In this document: piece after piece, positions 24,273 through 32,646 of the stretch
Position numbering within the stretch: the first letter of the stretch is position 1
Layout of the letters: every line of letters begins with the position of its first letter
Assembly: GCA_002435985.1 (NCBI GenBank)
Contig: DIXD01000070.1
Location: 1-39,314, forward strand
DNA length: 39,314 bases
Direction: 5' to 3'
Source: Spirochaetaceae bacterium UBA6089
GTDB lineage: Bacteria; Spirochaetota; Spirochaetia; Treponematales; Rectinemataceae
Notes under the pieces: generated by a model
What the model was told of the DNA's origin: nothing
Databases searched by the model: none
Seen by the model: the letters and a program-made list of their open reading frames with translations, nothing else
Position numbers and translations under genes: made by a program

Positions 24273-25772
24273 ATGCAGGTTGAGGTACGAGGAATCACGA
24301 AGTGTTTCGGTGCGGTGCGCGCAAACGACAATATCTCTTTTACGGTGCCCTCCTCCAGTATCGAGGGTATCCTTGGTGAGAACGGCGCGGGGAAAAGCAC
24401 TCTCATGAAAATCCTCTCGGGCTTCTATAGTTCCGATTCAGGCGACATCATCCTCGATGGAGAAAAAGTAACCATCGATGACCCGGCGGATGCGATACGG
24501 CAGGGCATCGGCATGCTGCATCAGGACCCGCTGGACTTCCCTCCCTTCAAGGTGATCGATGATTTTATTCTGGGCAAAAAAGGCGGGCTTATTCCGAACC
24601 GACGGGCGGCTATCCGCGAATTCAACGAGCTCGCGACCCGTTTCGATTTTTCCATCGACCCCGAATCCTATGTTGACACCCTCACTGTGGGAGAGCGCCA
24701 GCAACTCGAGATTCTCCGTCTTTTGTGGTTGGGCTCGCGCGTACTCATCCTGGACGAGCCGACGACCGGTATCAGCCTTCCGCAGAAGGAAAAACTCTTT
24801 GCGACCCTGAAAAAGCTCGCGTCTGAGGGCATGACCGTGCTCTTCGTCTCCCACAAGCTCGAAGACGTCGAGGCGCTCTGCAACCGAGCAACAGTCCTCC
24901 GACAAGGGAGACTTGTCGGTACAGTAGAGCCTCCCTTCGATACGAAGGTCCTGGTCGAGATGATGTTCGGCAAAGAGATTCCTCAAGAGCCCAAGACACA
25001 GCTGCGGATGGGCACGACTGTGCTGCATGCGAAGCACGTCGAGTTAGAGGGGATAAGAATCCAGATCAAGAACATCGACCTTAGGGTTCGCGCCGGAGAG
25101 GTCATCGGTGTGGCAGGCATGGAGGGCTCCGGCCAGATACTCTTTCTGAGCGCCTGTGCAGGCCTTGCACAACCCGTAAAAGGCTCCATATGCCTCGACG
25201 AGGACGAGAAGGACATGACAGGCAAAACCTACCACGAGTTCCGCAAGAAAGGCGTGGTCTATCTTCCCGCCGCGCGGCTCGAACAGGCCCTTATCCCGGG
25301 CCTTTCGCTCACGGAGCACTTCATCCTATCCGAAGGGATGAAAGGCCTCTTTATCGACCGCAAAAAATCGGAGGAACTCGCGAAGAGTCGCATTTCGCTC
25401 TTCAACATCAAAGGTAGACCGGACAGCCCCGTGGAATCGCTTTCCGGCGGCAACCAGCAACGGGCCCTCCTCGCCCTCATGCGCGATCCTCTGAAGCTCA
25501 TCCTGATCGAACACCCGACGAGGGGGCTCGATGTCGAGTCGACCATCTACATCTGGGGCAAGCTCAAAGAGCGCTGCGCCCGCGGCACGGCCATTGTGTT
25601 CATCTCCTCCGACCTCCATGAAATTCTCAAGTACAGCGACCGCGTGCTCGTGTTTTTCGCGGGGCGGGTGACACCGCCTCTGAGGGCGAGCACCCTGACA
25701 GTCGAGCGCCTAGGCCGTCTTATCGGCGGCAAAGACTGGGACTCGATCGAGACGGAGGTATCCCATGCGTGA
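24273..25772 (+). CDS. double-domain ABC ATPase of the BMP-type importer
   Basis: A 499-residue protein with two nucleotide-binding domains, as in YufO/NupO and RbsA. Domain 1 has Walker A GENGAGKS (35-42), a signature-like LTVGERQQLEILR and Walker B LILDEPTTG. Domain 2 has a degenerate P-loop GMEGSGQI but a good signature LSGGNQQRALLALM and LILIEHPTRGLD. The lack of a normal lysine in the second P-loop is usual for this subfamily. ATG 24273 is chosen over 24243 because it begins at the conserved QVEVRGITK strand and AGAAGG precedes it. It overlaps the first permease by eight bases. Confidence 0.92.
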   Translation: MQVEVRGITKCFGAVRANDNISFTVPSSSIEGILGENGAGKSTLMKILSGFYSSDSGDIILDGEKVTIDDPADAIRQGIGMLHQDPLDFPPFKVIDDFILGKKGGLIPNRRAAIREFNELATRFDFSIDPESYVDTLTVGERQQLEILRLLWLGSRVLILDEPTTGISLPQKEKLFATLKKLASEGMTVLFVSHKLEDVEALCNRATVLRQGRLVGTVEPPFDTKVLVEMMFGKEIPQEPKTQLRMGTTVLHAKHVELEGIRIQIKNIDLRVRAGEVIGVAGMEGSGQILFLSACAGLAQPVKGSICLDEDEKDMTGKTYHEFRKKGVVYLPAARLEQALIPGLSLTEHFILSEGMKGLFIDRKKSEELAKSRISLFNIKGRPDSPVESLSGGNQQRALLALMRDPLKLILIEHPTRGLDVESTIYIWGKLKERCARGTAIVFISSDLHEILKYSDRVLVFFAGRVTPPLRASTLTVERLGRLIGGKDWDSIETEVSHA

Positions 25773-26817
25773 CACCCGCGGCAACAGGCTTCTCTTTCAG
25801 ATCGGAGCCATCCTCTTTGCCCTCCTCATCGCCAACCTGGTACTCTTCCTGGCCGGGGCCCAACCCTTTGCCGCCTACAAATACATCGCGCTCGGCGCGG
25901 TGGGTTCCTGGGACGTCGCGTCCAACGTCCTCGTCTCGTGGGTGCCGCTTCTTCTGGCCACTTCAGGACTCCTCGTCACGTTCACGGTTGGGCTCTGGAA
26001 TATAGGCATCGAGGGGCAAATCACGCTCGGCGCCATCTTCACCACCTGGGCGATGCGACTCCTCCAGGATTCGGGGTGGAACCCCGGCATTATCCTCACC
26101 ATTGCGGTGCTCGCCGGCGTTCTCGGGGGGACGCTCTGGGCCCTGCTCGCAGGAGCCTTACGGACATTCGGCGGAGTAAACGAAATATTCGGCGGACTCG
26201 GGCTCAACTTCGTCGCCACGGCGCTCAATATCTGGCTCATCTTCGGGCCCTGGAAGCGCCCCGGCGTCGCCTCCATGTCGGGGACCCTGCCCTTCGACCG
26301 CTCTCTCTGGATGCCGATCGCCGCCGGTTCTTCGAGGCTTACGCCGGCGACCATCGCGATCGCCATCGTCGGCATCATCGCGGTGTACACCATGATCGAG
26401 GGCACCTACTTCGGCCTGAAGCTCAAGGCTGTCGGCAGGAATCCGAGGTCGGCCTACATCCTCGGCATTTCTACCTGGCAGAACATGATGGCTTCCTTTG
26501 CGATCTGCGGCGTCTTCGCGGGTCTCGCCGGCGCTGTGCAGGTGACGGCCGTCTATCACCGGCTCATTCCCTCGATCTCGTCGGGCTACGGCTACCTCGG
26601 CCTCATGGTGGCCCTGCTGGTAGGCTACCGCGCGAGCCTCGCCGCGCCCGTAGCCCTGTTTTTCGCCGCCCTCAACGTGGGATCGATTCAGCTGCCGATC
26701 GTCCTCAAGCTGGATTCTTCGCTCGCGGGCGTTCTTCAGGGAACTCTGGTGCTCTTTGTCATTCTGGGACACGGAGTCCGCGCAAGGCTTCTCAAAAAAA
26801 CAAAGAGGACACCATGA
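25765..26817 (+). CDS. BMP-type ABC importer permease 1
   Basis: A 350-residue BPD_transp_2-type permease with about 8-10 hydrophobic segments. The LWNIGIEGQITLGAIFTTW stretch, GGVNEIFGGLGLNFVA, and GRNPRSAYILGIS segments are typical of the NupP/YufP group. GGAGG lies before the start, which overlaps the ATPase gene by eight bases; its own stop overlaps the second permease gene (ATGA). It forms the membrane channel with the next protein. Confidence 0.92.
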   Translation: MRDTRGNRLLFQIGAILFALLIANLVLFLAGAQPFAAYKYIALGAVGSWDVASNVLVSWVPLLLATSGLLVTFTVGLWNIGIEGQITLGAIFTTWAMRLLQDSGWNPGIILTIAVLAGVLGGTLWALLAGALRTFGGVNEIFGGLGLNFVATALNIWLIFGPWKRPGVASMSGTLPFDRSLWMPIAAGSSRLTPATIAIAIVGIIAVYTMIEGTYFGLKLKAVGRNPRSAYILGISTWQNMMASFAICGVFAGLAGAVQVTAVYHRLIPSISSGYGYLGLMVALLVGYRASLAAPVALFFAALNVGSIQLPIVLKLDSSLAGVLQGTLVLFVILGHGVRARLLKKTKRTP

Positions 26818-27812
26818 ACAGTTCAGCCCTCGTCACAAGCATTGCCGGCGTCCTGGCGGCCGCAGCGCCCGTGCTCTTCGCCGTCATCGGAGAGACCATC
26901 TCCGAGCGGGCCGGCGTGCTCAACCTCTCCATGAACGGCATGATCCTTCTGTCCGCGATGGGAAGCTTCGCAGTGGCGCTCGCGACGAACAGTGTGGTGC
27001 TCGGGTTTCTGGCCGGGGCGGCCATCGGGGCCCTCGTCTCCCTCGTCGTGACATTCGCAAGCCTGACCCTGCTCCAGTCGCAGGTGGCGGTGGGCTTTGT
27101 GCTCGCCCAGCTCTGCCGCGACCTCTCCTATTTCCTCGGAAATCCCATCATGGGCAAGGTCGGACCGCGCATCTCTCAAGTTCCTATCCCAGGCCTCGAA
27201 CGGATACCCGTCCTGGGCACGATTCTGTTCCGCCAGGATGTTATGACCTACCTTTCGTTCATCCTCATCGTCGCTGCGTGGTTTTTTATCTTCAGGACGA
27301 GGCCGGGACTCACCCTGCGCGGCGTCGGGGAGCGGCCTGCCGCAGCCTATATCCGCGGGGCCAACGTAAACCGCCTGCGCTACCTGTACGCCGCCATCGG
27401 CGGCGCAATAGCCGGCCTTGCAGGGCCGATCTACTCGCTTTCGATAAAGGCAGGCTGGAAAGGCACCATCTCAGGCCTCGACGGCATCGGCTGGATTGTG
27501 CTCTCGATTACGATCTTCGGCGGCTGGAAACCATTCAGAGCGGCATTCGGCGCCTATCTCTTTGCATTTCTGCAGTGGCTCGGCCTCGTGCTCCAGCCCA
27601 GCCTGCCTTCGGTGCCCTCACAGGTCCTCCAGGTCGCGCCCTTTCCCCTCATGATCCTCACCCTCCTCTTCGTCAACATAGGCAATGCGGAATGGGTAGA
27701 CCGCTCGCTCGCGCGCCTTCCGGAGAATGTCCGCCGGGACATAGTAAGGGTCCTGCGCGCAATGAACGCGACGCCGCCCGCCGCGCTCGGGGTGCCGTTC
27801 GAGAAGGAATAA
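26814..27812 (+). CDS. BMP-type ABC importer permease 2
   Basis: A 332-residue BPD_transp_2-type permease of the NupQ/YufQ group: ISERAGVLNLSMNGMILLSA, LGNPIMGKVGP, and RGVGERPAAAYIRGANVNRLRY. The same frame is open far upstream to 25938 inside permease 1, but ATG 26814 is the real start because it forms an ATGA overlap with permease 1, is preceded by AGAGGA and begins the conserved hydrophobic start. It completes the importer: binding protein, double ATPase and two distinct permeases. Confidence 0.92.
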   Translation: MNSSALVTSIAGVLAAAAPVLFAVIGETISERAGVLNLSMNGMILLSAMGSFAVALATNSVVLGFLAGAAIGALVSLVVTFASLTLLQSQVAVGFVLAQLCRDLSYFLGNPIMGKVGPRISQVPIPGLERIPVLGTILFRQDVMTYLSFILIVAAWFFIFRTRPGLTLRGVGERPAAAYIRGANVNRLRYLYAAIGGAIAGLAGPIYSLSIKAGWKGTISGLDGIGWIVLSITIFGGWKPFRAAFGAYLFAFLQWLGLVLQPSLPSVPSQVLQVAPFPLMILTLLFVNIGNAEWVDRSLARLPENVRRDIVRVLRAMNATPPAALGVPFEKE

Positions 27813-27826
27813 TCGAGGGGTGTCGA

Positions 27827-27919
27827 ACCCAGAAACAGTGAGACTTTCTTACCCCACTTGTCCGCCACCACCCCTGTCGGGACCTCGCAGAGCATCTCGA
27901 TCGAGGCCACCGCAAGGTC
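27827..27919 (-). pseudogene. short MFS transporter gene fragment, paralogous to the gene at 37635-38843
   Basis: The minus strand encodes DLAVASIEMLCEVPTGVVADKWGKKVSLFLG, closely matching AIFSVAMMLLEIPAGVVANKWSRKVSLFLG of the broken MFS gene near the window end. The nucleotides also match over about 70 bases (27828-27895 against about 38618-38685). Nothing recognisable of the gene continues on either side, so this is an isolated 31-codon remnant lying between the BMP permease and the GH105 gene. It marks past duplication or deletion. Confidence 0.7.
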
Positions 27920-28001
27920 ACGGCGCGGGAGTGCACCGGTGCGACTGTGCAGAAAATTGCGCAAAAAATTTAAAAATTGCCGCTGCTTTACTCAGCTCCG
28001 T

Positions 28002-29147
28002 TCAGCCCCGAGAGTCCTTTAGAGCCTCGGTGAGGGCAAGCATGAAGGGACCCGTTCCCTTGAAATCGTCGGAGACGATTGGTTCGTGAACATAATATCC
28101 AAAGGAGCCGTCGCGGTAAGGGTCTCCGCCCAAGCCAGCCACCCTACAGATTCCCCCAAGGTGAAGGCGGGGTGGTCTTGGACCGCAGTCGCAGTCCCAG
28201 CGCAGACGTTTGGCAACGATGCCTTCCAAGGCCGAATCCGCAGCCCACTTCCATCTCTCCTTCTGTACGCCGTCGGAGGCGTATCCCTTCCTCAAACCTT
28301 TGTACAGCGTGTAGGCAAACATCGCGGATGCGGATGTCTCCTCATAGTTGCCGCGGCGCGAAGGTTCATCCATAACTTGGAACCAGAGCCCCGAGGCCTG
28401 CTGCGCTCGAACCACCGCGTCGAGGAGCTCGGCCAGCATACCCACCAGCAAGGTACGCTGGCCATGTGTAGGGGGAATCCAGTCGAGAGTATCGACGAGC
28501 GCCATGCTCAGCCAGCCGACTGCCCTACCCCACACGTGCGGCGAGCAGCCGGTCTGCGGGTGCGCCCATTTTGACTCCCTTTTCTCATCTCTTGCGTGGT
28601 AATAAAGCCCTGTCGCCTCATGTCGCATGCTGGACTGAACAGTAAGAAACTGCCGACAGACGTCGTCGATAAGCTCGGGCAGGCCGAACTCCACCCCACA
28701 GCGGGCTTGAAAGGGCCCGAACATGTACAGACCGTCGAGCCACACCTGGTCAGGATAGATTTTTTTATGCCAGTAGGACCCTGAGAGCGTCCGTGGCTGT
28801 TGCACAAGTTGTTCGATAAGTATCGAGATCGCTCTCTTGGAGCAATGAAAGCTGTCCGTCTTCCAGAGACGGAACAGCTCTTTTCCGGCATTGATCTGGT
28901 CTAGATTGAATTCTTCTTTCGAATAACCACTGATCGTGCCATCAGAAAGAATCAGCGCCTTAAGGCGCTCTAGAACAGCCTCATCGAGAAGCCCACCGAA
29001 GACATGCTCCGAGGCTTCCCCAAGCGCGTGCAAGAGGAGCCCCGTCTCGTAATTCCATCTGACCGAGGAAGGCCTGCAGTCGACCAGGGCAGCCGCGGTA
29101 GCCGATGCAAGAACCTGAAGATATACGGCTGTCCTGTCGGGATTCAT
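28002..29147 (-). CDS. GH105 unsaturated rhamnogalacturonyl/galacturonyl hydrolase (YteR/YesR type)
   Basis: A 381-residue alpha/alpha-barrel hydrolase. RWNYETGLLLHAL, FNLDQINAGKELF (catalytic aspartate region), YPDQVWLDGLYMFGPF, SPHVWGRAVGWLSMALVDTL, SGLWFQVMD, GNYEETSASAMFAYTL and the LGGICRVAGLGGDPYRDGSF end are all family marks. It removes the unsaturated uronic acid left at the non-reducing end by pectate or rhamnogalacturonan lyases. No signal peptide, so cytoplasmic. AGGGGTG precedes the start 19 bases after the binding-protein gene. The stretch RWDCDCGPRPPRL before LGGIC looks unusual for the family, possibly a small insertion. It is the last gene of the import operon. Confidence 0.9.
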   Translation of the reverse strand: MNPDRTAVYLQVLASATAAALVDCRPSSVRWNYETGLLLHALGEASEHVFGGLLDEAVLERLKALILSDGTISGYSKEEFNLDQINAGKELFRLWKTDSFHCSKRAISILIEQLVQQPRTLSGSYWHKKIYPDQVWLDGLYMFGPFQARCGVEFGLPELIDDVCRQFLTVQSSMRHEATGLYYHARDEKRESKWAHPQTGCSPHVWGRAVGWLSMALVDTLDWIPPTHGQRTLLVGMLAELLDAVVRAQQASGLWFQVMDEPSRRGNYEETSASAMFAYTLYKGLRKGYASDGVQKERWKWAADSALEGIVAKRLRWDCDCGPRPPRLHLGGICRVAGLGGDPYRDGSFGYYVHEPIVSDDFKGTGPFMLALTEALKDSRG

Positions 29148-29165
29148 AGCGCACCCCTGTAGTTC

Positions 29166-30722
29166 TTACTGCAGATACCCTGCTTCTTCCATCTCCCGGC
29201 GTGCGGTCTTTTCCCACTCCGCTGCCCCGAGCTTGTCCATTTGCGCGACAAAAGCTGCAAAATTCTCTTTCGTGAGCGGGCGCTTACCGAGCACAAACTC
29301 CTGGACGCCCTGATTGATGTAGCGCTTCAGGTCCGCATTGTTAGGATGAGGCTTTATGGTGCCGGAACCGGTCACGTTCGTCCACGGGAAGCTTTGGAAT
29401 GTCTTGAGGTAAAGCAGGGGTCCCATGGTGCGGCCATTTGCGGTTTTGAAATACGGATACCTCGAAATAAGTTCCATCTCGCTATTGTAAAAGACCATAT
29501 TTCTTAGCTGGGTGACCGTCTGTCCCTTCGGAGAGGAAAATTTGGTGTCCTCGGGGACCCCCTTGTCGCTGATGTTACCGTTAGCATCGATGGAATAGTT
29601 GACGCCCTCGATGCCCCAACCGATGAGTTTGTAGCCTTCATCCGTCGCCATGTAGTCGAGGAGTCTGGCAATGGCCTCCTTCTTCCCTGCCTTCGCAGCC
29701 TTGGTCGAAACCGCGTAAATGCGATAGTTCATATCATAGACCCCCACCGAGCTCTTTCCGCTCGGACCTTTGGGCGGAGGAAGAGCAGTCCATTCACCAT
29801 TGGGGAAGTTCTTGTCGAAGGGTGCATAGTTCGCCGCTGCGGCAAGCGCGGCAAACTGCTCACGCATAATGCCGAATTTGCCCTGCTTCCATGCAGCCCT
29901 AAAATCATCCTTCTTGAGGCTCGGCCAGTCAGGATCGATTACCTTGGCATCGATCATCTTCTTTACAAACTGCATGGCTTCGTAATACTCGGGTTTCTTG
30001 ACGTTGAGTCCGAAATTCTGTTTGGTCATGTTCCAGGTGCCTGCGACGCCGAAGGCGCCCATAATGGGATCGAAGCGGCGGCCCAGATATTGTTCTTGAT
30101 CGAAGTATTCCACGAATGCACCGAAACCATAGGTGTCGTTTTTGCCGTTTCCGTCCGGGTCGTTGTAGGTGAAGGCATAGCAGACATTGAAGAACTCGTC
30201 GAGGGTAGTCGGCATCTTAAGTCCGAGCTTATCCAACCAGTCCTTGCGAATAACGAGACCCTCATTCTTCTGCAACGAACCGGGAAAGGCCAGCCCGTAG
30301 CTCTTACCGTTAATCGTCGTATAGTTGCGGCTATCCTGGTTGAACCAGTGCTCGACGCGATGCGGCATGAGCGGGTACATGTCGTCGACTTCGGCGACGA
30401 GTCCCTGCTTAATGAGAATTTGCCATGGCTCGCGTCGGACCATGAAAATGTCAGGCAGCTGATTCGCCGCCGCCGCGGCAAGAATCTTCACGTCCTGATC
30501 ATTCTCGTTCGATGGCTCGGCCATGAGCTTGAGATCAATGCCGAGCTGCTCTCTCGCAATCTTGTAGAATACCCAGTCGTCGGGCGGAGGCCCCGCCTCG
30601 GTGATTGCCGCGCCGTACCAGAGTTCGATCGGCACCAGCTTCTTTGTCCCCTGTCCGAATGCAGACGCAATGACCACCAGCATGAAGAGCACGACCATGC
30701 CGGCTTTTACGATTCTTTTCAT
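29166..30722 (-). CDS. family 1 extracellular solute-binding protein (LplA/YtcQ type)
   Basis: A 518-residue oligosaccharide-binding protein. ATG 30722 is chosen over 30746 because AAGGAGGTGG is just upstream and the signal peptide begins there (MKRIVKAGMVVLFMLVVIAS, cut near AFGQG), with no lipobox. LPDIFMVRREPWQILIKQGL, LVIRKDWLDKLGLKMPTTLDEFF and DPDGNGKNDTYGF are typical of the LplA/YtcQ group that serves pectin-derived oligosaccharides. It is transcribed after the two permeases and before GH105. It should collect unsaturated oligogalacturonides or rhamnogalacturonides in the periplasm. Confidence 0.92.
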   Translation of the reverse strand: MKRIVKAGMVVLFMLVVIASAFGQGTKKLVPIELWYGAAITEAGPPPDDWVFYKIAREQLGIDLKLMAEPSNENDQDVKILAAAAANQLPDIFMVRREPWQILIKQGLVAEVDDMYPLMPHRVEHWFNQDSRNYTTINGKSYGLAFPGSLQKNEGLVIRKDWLDKLGLKMPTTLDEFFNVCYAFTYNDPDGNGKNDTYGFGAFVEYFDQEQYLGRRFDPIMGAFGVAGTWNMTKQNFGLNVKKPEYYEAMQFVKKMIDAKVIDPDWPSLKKDDFRAAWKQGKFGIMREQFAALAAAANYAPFDKNFPNGEWTALPPPKGPSGKSSVGVYDMNYRIYAVSTKAAKAGKKEAIARLLDYMATDEGYKLIGWGIEGVNYSIDANGNISDKGVPEDTKFSSPKGQTVTQLRNMVFYNSEMELISRYPYFKTANGRTMGPLLYLKTFQSFPWTNVTGSGTIKPHPNNADLKRYINQGVQEFVLGKRPLTKENFAAFVAQMDKLGAAEWEKTARREMEEAGYLQ

Positions 30723-30762
30723 TTCTTCCACCTCCTTCGATGGCAAAATGCCTCACGGAATG

Positions 30763-31647
30763 CTATCCCTTAATGCTCCCTAGCATCGTACCCTTGACAA
30801 AGTACCTCTGGATGAACGGATAGGCGACGAGCATTGGGATCGCCGCTAAAAACACACTCGCCGCCTTGATGGCATATATCGGCGCCTCGCCGAAGGCGTT
30901 TGCCTCTACATACTCGTTCATGCCCGAAGACAGAAGAATGTTCCGCAAGAGGATCGGCAAAGGCTGAAGCTTTGCATCGTTGATGTAGAGCATGGCGTTG
31001 AAGAAGTCGTTCCAGAAGTGAACGCCGTAGTAGAGCCCAATCGTGAGCAGAATTGGCTTCGAAAGCGGTAAAATGATCTTGAGTAGCACCGTCAGTTCCG
31101 AAGCGCCGTCTATGCGCGCCGATTCTTTCAATTCCTCCGGCAACTCTTCGAAGAAACTCTTCATGATGAGCGTGTTGTACACACTGACCGCGCCAGGTAA
31201 GAAAACCGCCGCGAGCGTGTTGGTAAGGCCCAACTTTGTCACCAAAAGGTAATTCGGAACAAGACCAGGGTTGAAGAGGTACGGCACAAGGACTATACCA
31301 TACAGCAACTTTCTTCCCGGCAGAGTTTTTATCGACAGGGCGTAGGCAAGCGGCACGGTGAAAAAAAGCGCGGTGATGACCCCTTCGAAGAAGATGCGGA
31401 AACTGTTGCCCGCTGCGCTCAAAAACGAGCGGTGACCCAGGAGGGCTTTGTACGCTGCAGTGGACCATTTCCATGGCGGCAGGATCATGCCGTCGAGTGC
31501 CGAACCAATGAAGTCATTAGGCCGGAAGGAAAGCGTAAGCGTGCTCCATATGGGTATGATGAGCAACGCGAGTATCAGCGCGAGCGCCGCGTCGATGAAG
31601 ATGTGAAAGACCCTGTCGCTTCTGGTCAGCTTGATCGTGCTCGTCAT
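30763..31647 (-). CDS. ABC sugar permease, LplC/YtcP type
   Basis: A 294-residue permease with six hydrophobic segments and the MalG-type EAA loop (EELPEELKESARIDGASELTVLLKI in part), the contact with the ATPase. Start and end (LTLSFRPNDFIGSAL.. and FVKGTMLGSIKG, the classic carboxy end of LplC/YtcP proteins) show a complete gene. No ATPase gene lies in the locus, as usual for this class, which borrows a shared MsmX-type ATPase encoded elsewhere. It pairs with the permease encoded 12 bases upstream. Confidence 0.93.
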   Translation of the reverse strand: MTSTIKLTRSDRVFHIFIDAALALILALLIIPIWSTLTLSFRPNDFIGSALDGMILPPWKWSTAAYKALLGHRSFLSAAGNSFRIFFEGVITALFFTVPLAYALSIKTLPGRKLLYGIVLVPYLFNPGLVPNYLLVTKLGLTNTLAAVFLPGAVSVYNTLIMKSFFEELPEELKESARIDGASELTVLLKIILPLSKPILLTIGLYYGVHFWNDFFNAMLYINDAKLQPLPILLRNILLSSGMNEYVEANAFGEAPIYAIKAASVFLAAIPMLVAYPFIQRYFVKGTMLGSIKG

Positions 31648-31659
31648 ACCGGCTTACCT

Positions 31660-32634
31660 TCAATAGAGGCCATTGCCCGTATACCGCTTGATGAGCTTAT
31701 TCGACCCGACCAGGAGCAGAAGACCGAACACGCCTTTAAACAGCCCCACGGCCGTAGCGAGCCCAAAGCGGAACTCGAGGATGCCCTGTCGGTAAATCCA
31801 GGTGTCGATGATATCGGCGACGCTGTAGACCGGCAGCGAATACAACATAAATATCTGGTTGAAGCCTGCATCGAGCACTGTGCCGAGCTTGAGTAGCACA
31901 ACCACGACGATCACTGGTTTTATTGCAGGAAGCGTGATGTAGCGCACTCGCTGCCACGCGCTAGCCCCCTCTACTGCCGCAGCCTCAAAAAGACACGGAT
32001 CGATGCCCATAAGCGCCGCGAGGAAAATGATCGCGCTCCACCCCGTCTCCTTCCATGTGTCGGAGAGTATGACGATCCACGGGAAGGCCTTCGTGTCGGT
32101 CATGAAAGAAATTGGCTCCCCACCGAACACCTTGATGAAGTCGTTCAAAATGCCATTCGAAGGCGACAGGATGGCCAGAAGTATGGCGTACATAATGACC
32201 CATGAGAGGAAGTGCGGCAAATATGCCATTGTCTGTACAGTCTTTCTAAGCCAGAACACGCGGCACTCATAGAGCGCCACCGCGAGAAAGACCGCAGCGG
32301 GGACAGAGAACAACATTTTCCCAAGACTGTAAAAAACCGTATTGCGGATCAATTCCCAAAAATAATAGCTGTTGACGAAATCAGAGAAATTCTTGAAGCC
32401 GATCCAGGGACTTCCAGTGACCCCTTCCAGCGCCTGAAAATCGCGAAAGGCGATCTGCGCGTTCCAGATAGGCACATACTTGAATATGATGAAATAAATA
32501 AATGACAACGAAGCAACCAGATATATGGATTTATGCCGCACGATGCGGCGCCATAGTGTATGAGAAACAGGGTTCTTCAATAGAATCGATTGTCCTTCCA
32601 TAGATTGTTCGTCCATCGTTATAATAGGCGACAA
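31660..32634 (-). CDS. ABC sugar permease, LplB/YteP type
   Basis: About 310-324 residues with six membrane segments: YLVASLSFIYFIIFKYVPIW at the start, the conserved PWIGFKNF, an EAA loop (LFEAAAVEGASAWQRVRYIT) and the GLFKGVFGLLLLVGSNK...Y.G.GLY end. The start is uncertain. TTG 32634 has a weak AAGAG six bases or so upstream; ATG 32616 and ATG 32601 have no ribosome site. It begins 12 bases after the regulator gene, so the two are probably on one transcript. Confidence 0.9.
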   Translation of the reverse strand: MSPIITMDEQSMEGQSILLKNPVSHTLWRRIVRHKSIYLVASLSFIYFIIFKYVPIWNAQIAFRDFQALEGVTGSPWIGFKNFSDFVNSYYFWELIRNTVFYSLGKMLFSVPAAVFLAVALYECRVFWLRKTVQTMAYLPHFLSWVIMYAILLAILSPSNGILNDFIKVFGGEPISFMTDTKAFPWIVILSDTWKETGWSAIIFLAALMGIDPCLFEAAAVEGASAWQRVRYITLPAIKPVIVVVVLLKLGTVLDAGFNQIFMLYSLPVYSVADIIDTWIYRQGILEFRFGLATAVGLFKGVFGLLLLVGSNKLIKRYTGNGLY

Positions 32635-32646
32635 CCTTGCTCTTTT

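Noticed and set aside
25938..26813. A 292-codon stop-free upstream extension of the second BMP permease frame.
   Set aside because: It lies inside permease 1 in another frame, reads as arginine/histidine-rich nonsense and is a GC-bias artefact; the ATGA overlap at 26814 marks the true start.
26756..27841. A 361-codon plus-strand frame.
   Set aside because: Shadow of the second permease in a different frame with an Arg/His/Pro-rich composition and no family match.
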